Source: a virus. From it: a stretch of DNA of 20,222 bases. Positions 16,077 through 20,222 of this stretch are shown here, one piece after another (positions within the stretch are counted from its first letter, which is position 1; every line of letters starts with the position of its first letter). The notes beneath the pieces are model-generated. The model saw only the letters and a list, made by a program, of their open reading frames with translations, was not told where the DNA came from and ran no database searches. The position numbers and the translations under genes are program-made. The stretch lies in IMG/VR virus record IMGVR_UViG_3300030333_003252, positions 1 through 20,222 of that record; one strand, given 5' to 3'.

Positions 16077-17039
16077 TTGACAGTCGGTGTAAATATATCA
16101 CACGACTCTTCAATTTGTATTAAGAAAGAAAACAGTATTGAATTTTTTGAAGAAAGTCGTTTTAATAAAAAAAAGTTTTGGGGTCCCTCTGCTAATGACT
16201 TTGATTATCTTTCATTAAAACATGTAAAAAATTTTGATGATACTTTTGTGTTTGCTTGTTGTGGTAGGTTAGAGGATGACCACGAAAAAGTTATAGAAAA
16301 TCTTTGCAAAAAATACAACATTAAAAATTTTGTATTTAATGAATTTATGCATCACATATATCATGCATGTGCTGCGTTTCATGTTTCTTCCTTTAATGAA
16401 GCAATGGCGATTGTTATAGATGGGGGTGGCGCTATTTTAAGACAATTAGAAAAGTCTTATAGAGAGAGTGACAGCATCTATTATATAAATAACATGCAAG
16501 TAAAAGCAAAATATAAAAGTTATAACAATTCTAGATTTAGTGCTTTGTACAATGATTTTAAAAATAAAAATAAATTATTAAAATTAATTGAAACCTGTCA
16601 AAATAAAAATCAAATAAACAATGTTCTTGATTATTTTTATATGCAAAATGATTGTTTATATAGAATGACAAATAATTATAATCCAGGTGATTTGTTTAAT
16701 CATTTATGTAACACGATAGGATTAGTAACACTTGATGAGAATGAACCAGGTAAAGCAATGGGTTTATCTTCTTATGGTAATAGTCATGGCAAAAGAGACG
16801 AAGATTTAGCTAAACAAGTGCAAGAGGTAACTGAGGAGTATACAATAAATTTAATAGAAAAAGCTCTTACATTAGGTAATACAAAAAATATTATTTTATC
16901 TGGAGGATACGCACTAAATTGTGTTAACAATTACAAATATACTGAATACTTTAAAAATGTAAATTTTTTTATTGATCCGTGTCCTCATGATGGTGGAACT
17001 GCCTTGGGTGCAGCTGTATGGTATGATTATTACAGATAA
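16077..17039 (+). CDS. Carbamoyltransferase, N-terminal (Kae1-like) domain as a separate gene
   Basis: 320 aa from TTG 16077, directly after the previous stop. Motifs of the NodU/TobZ O-carbamoyltransferase family (PF02543) run in order: SHDSS at 8-12, HHIYHACAAF at 92-101 (metal-binding His residues), IVIDGGG at 112-118, GKAMGLSSYG at 225-234, SGGYALNCVNN at 275-285 and PHDGGTALGAA at 303-313. This domain makes or uses carbamoyl-adenylate from carbamoyl phosphate and ATP. In most relatives the same polypeptide continues into a C-terminal domain. Here it stops at 17039, and that domain follows in another frame with a 17-base overlap. The acceptor hydroxyl is unknown. The coding sequence is visibly more AT-rich than the tail genes. 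Confidence 0.85.
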   Translation: MTVGVNISHDSSICIKKENSIEFFEESRFNKKKFWGPSANDFDYLSLKHVKNFDDTFVFACCGRLEDDHEKVIENLCKKYNIKNFVFNEFMHHIYHACAAFHVSSFNEAMAIVIDGGGAILRQLEKSYRESDSIYYINNMQVKAKYKSYNNSRFSALYNDFKNKNKLLKLIETCQNKNQINNVLDYFYMQNDCLYRMTNNYNPGDLFNHLCNTIGLVTLDENEPGKAMGLSSYGNSHGKRDEDLAKQVQEVTEEYTINLIEKALTLGNTKNIILSGGYALNCVNNYKYTEYFKNVNFFIDPCPHDGGTALGAAVWYDYYR

Positions 17040-17577
17040 ACAAAAAGCAATAGAAAAAATTTTAGATCAAGAAGTAGTTGCTATTTACCAAAGTAGTTCT
17101 GAGTACGGCCCTAGAGCATTAGGTAACAGGTCTTTATTGTTTGATCCTAGAAATAAAAACGGTAAAGATATTGTAAATACAATAAAGAAAAGAGAATGGT
17201 TTAGACCTTTTGCTGGCACTGTTTTATTAGAACACGCAACAGAATGGTTTGAAATGGGTAGAATAAAAGAGTCACCCTACATGTCATATGCTATTCCTGT
17301 AAAAGAACATAAAAAAAATATTATACCCGCTATAACACATGTCGATGGCACGTGTAGAATTCAAACTCTTACTATGGAGCAGAACAAAAATTTTTATGAA
17401 TTAATACAATTGTTTTATTTAAAAACAGATGTGCCTATACTTTTTAATACTTCTTTTAATTTAGCTGGTGAACCTTTAGTTGAAACAAAAGAAGACGCTC
17501 TGGATACGTTAAAAAGATCCGATATTAATTATATTTATTTTCCTGATTTGCATTCACAATCATCACAGCAGTGTTGA
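17023..17577 (+). CDS. Carbamoyltransferase, C-terminal domain as a separate gene
   Basis: The frame is open from 16972, but ATG 17023 is the sensible start: it gives 184 aa, overlaps the upstream gene by 17 bases and falls in the natural linker. Family (PF16861) motifs are complete: SSEYGPRALGNRSLLFDPR (25-43), REWFRPFAGTVLLE (57-70), SPYM (84-87), THVDGTCRIQT (105-115) and PILFNTSFNLAGEP (138-151). It supplies the carbamoyl phosphate and acceptor side of the active site. Relative to the N-terminal gene it lies in the +1 frame. I see no obvious slippery site, so two coupled subunits is the simplest reading. The last 43 bases overlap the convergent 52-aa gene. Confidence 0.85.
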   Translation: MIITDKQKAIEKILDQEVVAIYQSSSEYGPRALGNRSLLFDPRNKNGKDIVNTIKKREWFRPFAGTVLLEHATEWFEMGRIKESPYMSYAIPVKEHKKNIIPAITHVDGTCRIQTLTMEQNKNFYELIQLFYLKTDVPILFNTSFNLAGEPLVETKEDALDTLKRSDINYIYFPDLHSQSSQQC

Positions 17578-17693
17578 TCCGCATTTTTAATATGTCTTTC
17601 AACATCTCTTTCCATAGCAAGTAGTCGTTCGTGATATTTGCTCACCTTATCTGCAAGGTAGGCAATGGCTTTATTAAGGTCTTGGTTATCCAT
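17535..17693 (-). CDS. 52-aa coiled-coil protein with C-terminal Cys cluster
   Basis: This gene runs against the surrounding rightward operon. ATG 17693 on the - strand is preceded by AGGAG at good distance; the stop is TAA at 17535-17537. The product begins MDNQDLNKAIAYLADKVSKY, forms a charged helix with heptad-like Leu, Val and Met spacing (about 6-37), and ends HCCDDCECKSGK (41-52) with four Cys and a preceding His pair. The Cys-rich end could bind zinc or iron or form disulfides. I recognise no family. A strong ribosome site, a clean frame and an upstream promoter-like pair support it as real. The first 116 coding bases fill most of an otherwise non-coding gap. Confidence 0.7.
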   Translation of the reverse strand: MDNQDLNKAIAYLADKVSKYHERLLAMERDVERHIKNADQHCCDDCECKSGK

Positions 17694-17703
17694 ATTTGTC
17701 TCC

Positions 17704-17713
17704 TGTGATTGTT
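17704..17713 (-). promoter_or_regulatory. Leader motif AACAATCACA shared with the leftward virion operon
   Basis: The ten bases AACAATCACA occur on the - strand immediately before the ribosome site of the 52-aa gene (17713-17704), and again in the leader of the 310-aa gene (8381-8372). Both are upstream of first genes of leftward transcripts. It could be a binding site or part of a shared leader, but a ten-base match in AT-rich DNA can arise by chance. Confidence 0.3.
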
Positions 17714-17730
17714 AATTTTGGTGAGAACCT

Positions 17731-17758
17731 AATGTAAGCATATTTTTTAAGTCTGCAA
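17731..17758 (-). promoter_or_regulatory. Possible promoter for the 52-aa reverse gene
   Basis: Read on the - strand, TTGCAG (17758-17753), 16 bases, then TACATT (17736-17731), 37 bases before the ATG at 17693. The match is moderate and the region is AT-rich, where chance matches are frequent. It is offered because the gene is opposite to all neighbours and needs its own promoter. Confidence 0.3.
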
Positions 17759-17800
17759 TAGTATTTTTTAAAAATGTTTTCTTGACACAAAATTTATGGT

Positions 17801-18415
17801 ATGAAAGTGCTAGAAATAAGAATGACAAGCAAAATATATGTTAGTGGTAAAATCATTAAGAGGTATGTAATACCTAAAGAACAAATAGATGAACTAAACA
17901 CAGAATACGAAAAAAATAGAGAAAATTTATCTAGTGACAGTTCAAAACTAGCAGGAAGAATTGACTCAGAAAAAAGTGTAATACCAATTATTCAATCATG
18001 TAAGATATATAATACTTTAACAAAAAACATGGGCGACTACATAATGTCACTAAACAATTTTGATTTAAGCAAAGATCCCATGTTTAACACTAATATCTTA
18101 AGTTGTTGGATTAATGATATGAAGCCAGGTGAATACAATCCGCCACACACACATCACGATACTACAGGATGGTCTACAGTATTATTTTTAAAAGTTCCAA
18201 AAACAATAAATGATGCAAAACATAAACATAAATTTAGAGATGGTCAATTAGGTTTTATTTTTGATGGTCACACGACTAAATACTTTACTCCAGAGGTGGG
18301 TCATTTTTACATTTTTGAAGCATCGCATCAACATTTTGTAATGCCTTTTAAAAGTGTTGAAAATGAAATAAGAAGATCAATGTCATTTAATTTTATAAGA
18401 GATAATGCTAGATAA
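17801..18415 (+). CDS. 2OG-Fe(II) oxygenase, TIGR02466-like
   Basis: 204 aa from ATG 17801; an in-frame ATG at 17822 (MTSKIYVSG) is an alternative, and neither has a good ribosome site. Metal ligands lie in YNPPHTHHDTTGWSTVLFLKVP: H116 and H118 as H-x-H. The distal His is in FEASHQHFVMPF (H178 by alignment with the 8480 enzyme, or H176), and EIRRSMSFNFIR supplies Arg 191/192 for 2-oxoglutarate. The RRS-x-SFN-x-R ending is nearly the same as in the 8480 enzyme, which marks the two as paralogues. It opens a second cluster (17801-20125) of AT-rich genes after the reverse gene, and overlaps the DUF6065-like gene by 11 bases. Confidence 0.85.
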   Translation: MKVLEIRMTSKIYVSGKIIKRYVIPKEQIDELNTEYEKNRENLSSDSSKLAGRIDSEKSVIPIIQSCKIYNTLTKNMGDYIMSLNNFDLSKDPMFNTNILSCWINDMKPGEYNPPHTHHDTTGWSTVLFLKVPKTINDAKHKHKFRDGQLGFIFDGHTTKYFTPEVGHFYIFEASHQHFVMPFKSVENEIRRSMSFNFIRDNAR

Positions 18416-19091
18416 AAAAATAGAGTTTATCATAACAAATAAAGATCATTTAGATATATGGCCCAGTCCAAAACCAGCTTTAAAATTTATACCTGAAGAT
18501 TATAAAAAACTTGGTAGATTAAAAAATAATAATCTACACGACCCTACTGTAAAAACATGCATGCCTTTTTTAGACGCCATGACAGCTGGTTACATAATAC
18601 CTTTTGAACAAGATTATATCGTAGATCCAACGGAGGATGACTTCTCCATGACACCTGCTAATAAACAAAATAATATGTATGGTATGCATCCTAAACAGCA
18701 GCTCACTGAGTCTATGGCAAAAAAAGCAAAAGAAAATGCTGGAAAATTTCATAACAAATGGCTGATAAGAACACCACCTGGTTATAGTTGTTTATTTGTT
18801 CATCCTTTAAATAGAGTTGATGATAGGTTTGAAATTTTGTCTGGAGTTGTCGAAACTGACACTTACATTAACACAGTTAATTTTCCTTTTATACTAAAGA
18901 AAAGAGACAATCAGTTTTTATTTAAAAAAGGTGAGCCTATGGTGCAAGTAATACCTTTTAAAAGAGAGTCTTGGAAAATGTGGTCTGGTTTTAAATTTGA
19001 AAAAGAGCACAGTATCACTGATAATAAATTAGGTAGTCTTATTATTGATAGATACAAAAGATTTTTTTGGAGGAAAAAAACTTATAAATGA
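18405..19091 (+). CDS. DUF6065-like conserved protein of unknown function (228 aa)
   Basis: No catalytic motif that I can name. The layout recalls DUF6065-type proteins common in marine phages and some bacteria: WPSPKPALKFIPEDYK near the start, KTCMPFLDAMTAGYIIPF (50-67), a central Met/Gln-rich stretch, NKWLIRTPPGYSCLFVHPLNR (117-137, quoted in part), FEILSGVVETDTYI (142-155) and GEPMVQVIPFKRESWKM (176-192). The second half alternates strands and turns like a cupin-type beta barrel, though a metal-binding triad is not evident. It is coupled on both sides to oxygenases (11-base overlap before, ATGA after), so a shared pathway is likely. The family assignment is from memory of motif order. Confidence 0.65.
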   Translation: MLDKKIEFIITNKDHLDIWPSPKPALKFIPEDYKKLGRLKNNNLHDPTVKTCMPFLDAMTAGYIIPFEQDYIVDPTEDDFSMTPANKQNNMYGMHPKQQLTESMAKKAKENAGKFHNKWLIRTPPGYSCLFVHPLNRVDDRFEILSGVVETDTYINTVNFPFILKKRDNQFLFKKGEPMVQVIPFKRESWKMWSGFKFEKEHSITDNKLGSLIIDRYKRFFWRKKTYK

Positions 19092-19615
19092 AAAATTTAA
19101 CTGATTATATTCATAGATATGATGATGTGTTAAGTGGACAATTGTGTAAATCTATTATTAATAAATCAAGATGGCATGATTTTGTAAAAGCTAACACGGT
19201 TGGTGAAAGTAATTCTAGAAAATGTTACATAAAAGCAATTAATCAAGAATTTGATAAAGACATATTTAAAAGTGTAGGACAAATTATTGAAAAATATGCA
19301 AAAGCACATAAACATTTTAGTACAGGTTTAACTTGTGAAGATACTGGTTATCAACACTTAATTTATTTGGGATCTCAAAAAGGAGAGTACAAAGAACACA
19401 CTGATCACGGTGACATTACACCTAGAGTTTTAACAATATCTTTTATTTTAAATGATAGTTATGATGGAGGAGACTTTGTTTTTTTTGGAGGGACTTACAC
19501 TGTTCCTAAAAAACAAGGTAGTGTGGTTGTCTTTCCAAGCAATTTTTGTTTTCCTCACGCAATAACACCTGTTACCAATGGTAATAGACACGCAATAATT
19601 ACATGGGTGCATTAA
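19088..19615 (+). CDS. 2OG-Fe(II) oxygenase, prolyl-4-hydroxylase-like
   Basis: 175 aa, starting in an ATGA overlap with the DUF6065-like gene; GGAGG lies at a longer distance, so coupling probably matters. Metal ligands are H104-T-D106 (GEYKEHTDHGD) and H157 (FCFPHAITPV), with R167 ten residues later (GNRHAIITW) as the 2OG ligand. ISFILNDSYDGGDFVFFGG and GSVVVFPSNF are textbook PF13640 strands. The sequence around the distal His (FPSNFCFPHAITPVTNGNRHA) is especially close to bacterial prolyl-hydroxylase-like proteins of the PKHD group. The next gene begins directly after its stop. Confidence 0.9.
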   Translation: MKNLTDYIHRYDDVLSGQLCKSIINKSRWHDFVKANTVGESNSRKCYIKAINQEFDKDIFKSVGQIIEKYAKAHKHFSTGLTCEDTGYQHLIYLGSQKGEYKEHTDHGDITPRVLTISFILNDSYDGGDFVFFGGTYTVPKKQGSVVVFPSNFCFPHAITPVTNGNRHAIITWVH

Positions 19616-20125
19616 GTGGTAAAAATTTATAAAAAATTTTTAGATAAAGACTTAATAGATGACGTTATTAATTATGTAAAAGAAAATAGAAACAATCATA
19701 TTTGGAGAGTTAATCAATTATCTTGGGATGATAGTATTTTAGGAAAAGGTAAAGAAGTATCAATATTAAATCTTGAAAAATTTAAAGATAGATTTTCAAA
19801 AATTTATAAAGACAAAAAAATTTTAAATAATAATTTAGAGATTGCAGGAGTATTTTTTTATATATGGAGCAGGGGTAGTTATATTCCTTTTCATAATGAT
19901 GGCTCACACGCTGCAGCTAGTAGCATATATCTTAATGATGTTTGGGATGCTGATGATGGAGGTCTTTTTCTTTGGAGGGATGAACAGAATAATTTAAATG
20001 TAGTAGAGCCAGAATATAATAAAATGGTTTTTAATTTAAATAAAACTTTTCATGGAGTAACTATGATAACACCTTTCAGTGCACAATTAAGATATAGTAT
20101 ACAAATATTTTTTAAGAATAATTAG
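19616..20125 (+). CDS. 2OG-Fe(II) oxygenase, prolyl-4-hydroxylase-like, GTG start
   Basis: 169 aa, initiating at GTG 19616 immediately after the preceding TAA, presumably by reinitiation since the ribosome site is weak. Metal ligands are H93-N-D95 (SYIPFHNDGSHAAAS) and H146 (KTFHGVTMI), with R159 thirteen residues later as the 2OG ligand (AQLRYSIQIFF). LNDVWDADDGGLFLW parallels the LNKLWDV-AGE and ATWDV-GGE strands of the 9163 and 11822 enzymes, so this is a third, more distant member of that subgroup. The final 14 bases overlap the convergent partial gene at the right edge. Confidence 0.85.
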   Translation: MVKIYKKFLDKDLIDDVINYVKENRNNHIWRVNQLSWDDSILGKGKEVSILNLEKFKDRFSKIYKDKKILNNNLEIAGVFFYIWSRGSYIPFHNDGSHAAASSIYLNDVWDADDGGLFLWRDEQNNLNVVEPEYNKMVFNLNKTFHGVTMITPFSAQLRYSIQIFFKNN

Positions 20126-20222
20126 AATCGTAGTCTCTCCAGGTTTTACCAACTGTATTAGTTGTGCCATTATCTACGTCAGCTTGAACTGCTGTATTAA
20201 AATCTGTTTTAGCTTGTTCTAT
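20112..20222 (-). CDS. C-terminal fragment of an unidentified (possibly tail-fibre) protein
   Basis: On the - strand a frame is open from the right edge to TAA at 20112-20114, giving 36 residues that begin IEQAKTDFNTAVQADVDNGT and end in TVGKTWRDYDSNYS. The Thr/Asp/Asn-rich, regular sequence and the terminal W-R-D-Y-D/Y-S style ending look like the tip of a phage structural or fibre protein, but this is only an impression. It is convergent with, and overlaps by 14 bases, the last oxygenase, so it marks the right boundary of the rightward operon. Confidence 0.5.
   Translation of the reverse strand: MEQAKTDFNTAVQADVDNGTTNTVGKTWRDYDSNYS

Noticed and set aside
17000-17045. A programmed frameshift joining the carbamoyltransferase halves
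   Set aside because: No slippery heptamer or downstream stem is evident, and an ATG in the linker allows separate initiation. A sequencing indel also cannot be excluded, so a frameshift is not claimed.
17782-17787. Perfect TTGACA -35 box before the oxygenase gene at 17801
   Set aside because: No acceptable -10 hexamer lies 15-19 bases downstream; that position is already inside the reading frame, so a promoter cannot be supported.
17578-17800. An intergenic regulatory RNA or terminator in the largest gap of the rightward block
   Set aside because: Most of the gap is explained by the 52-aa reverse gene, and I found no GC-rich stem followed by a T-run, nor a tRNA-like fold.
8480-20125. A DNA hypermodification pathway (oxygenases plus glycosyl- and carbamoyltransferase acting on hydroxymethyl bases)
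   Set aside because: The oxygenases resemble protein/small-molecule hydroxylases and not TET/JBP. No DNA methyltransferase, thymidylate-synthase-like enzyme or nucleotide kinase is visible in the window.

Overview
The window looks like a central stretch of a low-GC, tailed double-stranded DNA phage genome from the marine picoplankton. The reasons are tightly packed genes with 1-20 base overlaps, AT-rich coding sequence, several small proteins that I recognise from memory as typical of uncultured marine phages (the 55-aa protein ending in FFLG, the 84-aa protein with a TNMDTGQEYES core, the 228-aa DUF6065-like protein), and virion-type proteins. A SAR11-like alphaproteobacterial host is a plausible inference from base composition and gene types, not something the sequence proves. 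I see no tRNA, rRNA, IS element, CRISPR array or origin.

Layout. (1) Positions 1-104, + strand: the last 33 codons of a probable SNF2/DEAD-type replication helicase. (2) Positions 93-8352, - strand: one six-gene operon whose neighbours overlap by 1-4 bases (TAATG or ATGA junctions). It encodes five large proteins with the look of internal virion, ejection or structural proteins (310, 330, 603, 963 and 477 aa) and a 68-aa one-pass membrane protein. (3) Positions 8353-8479: a divergent control region with two opposed sigma70-like promoters whose -10 boxes overlap. (4) Positions 8480-20125, + strand: about 11.6 kb of accessory and tail genes. Ten of the genes here are putative Fe(II)/2-oxoglutarate-dependent oxygenases: four of the TIGR02466/PF13759 type, five of the prolyl-hydroxylase-like type and one mini JmjC/cupin. 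Among them sit a GT-A glycosyltransferase, a carbamoyltransferase split into two genes, a 618-aa tail protein, and small conserved proteins. (5) Within this block a 52-aa Cys-rich protein is encoded on the opposite strand at 17535-17693. (6) Positions 20112-20222, - strand: the C-terminal end of another gene, convergent with the last oxygenase.

How the genes may work together. The notable biology is the oxygenase island. The oxygenases are sequence-diverse, nearly all keep their metal-binding and 2-oxoglutarate-binding residues, and are interleaved and often translationally coupled with virion genes, a glycosyltransferase and an O-carbamoyltransferase. A reasonable inference is a post-translational tailoring system that hydroxylates residues on virion (or host) proteins or surface glycans and then glycosylates or carbamoylates some of the hydroxyls. 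DNA hypermodification is less likely because no TET/JBP enzyme, thymidylate-synthase-like enzyme or DNA methyltransferase is visible here. Substrates are unknown.
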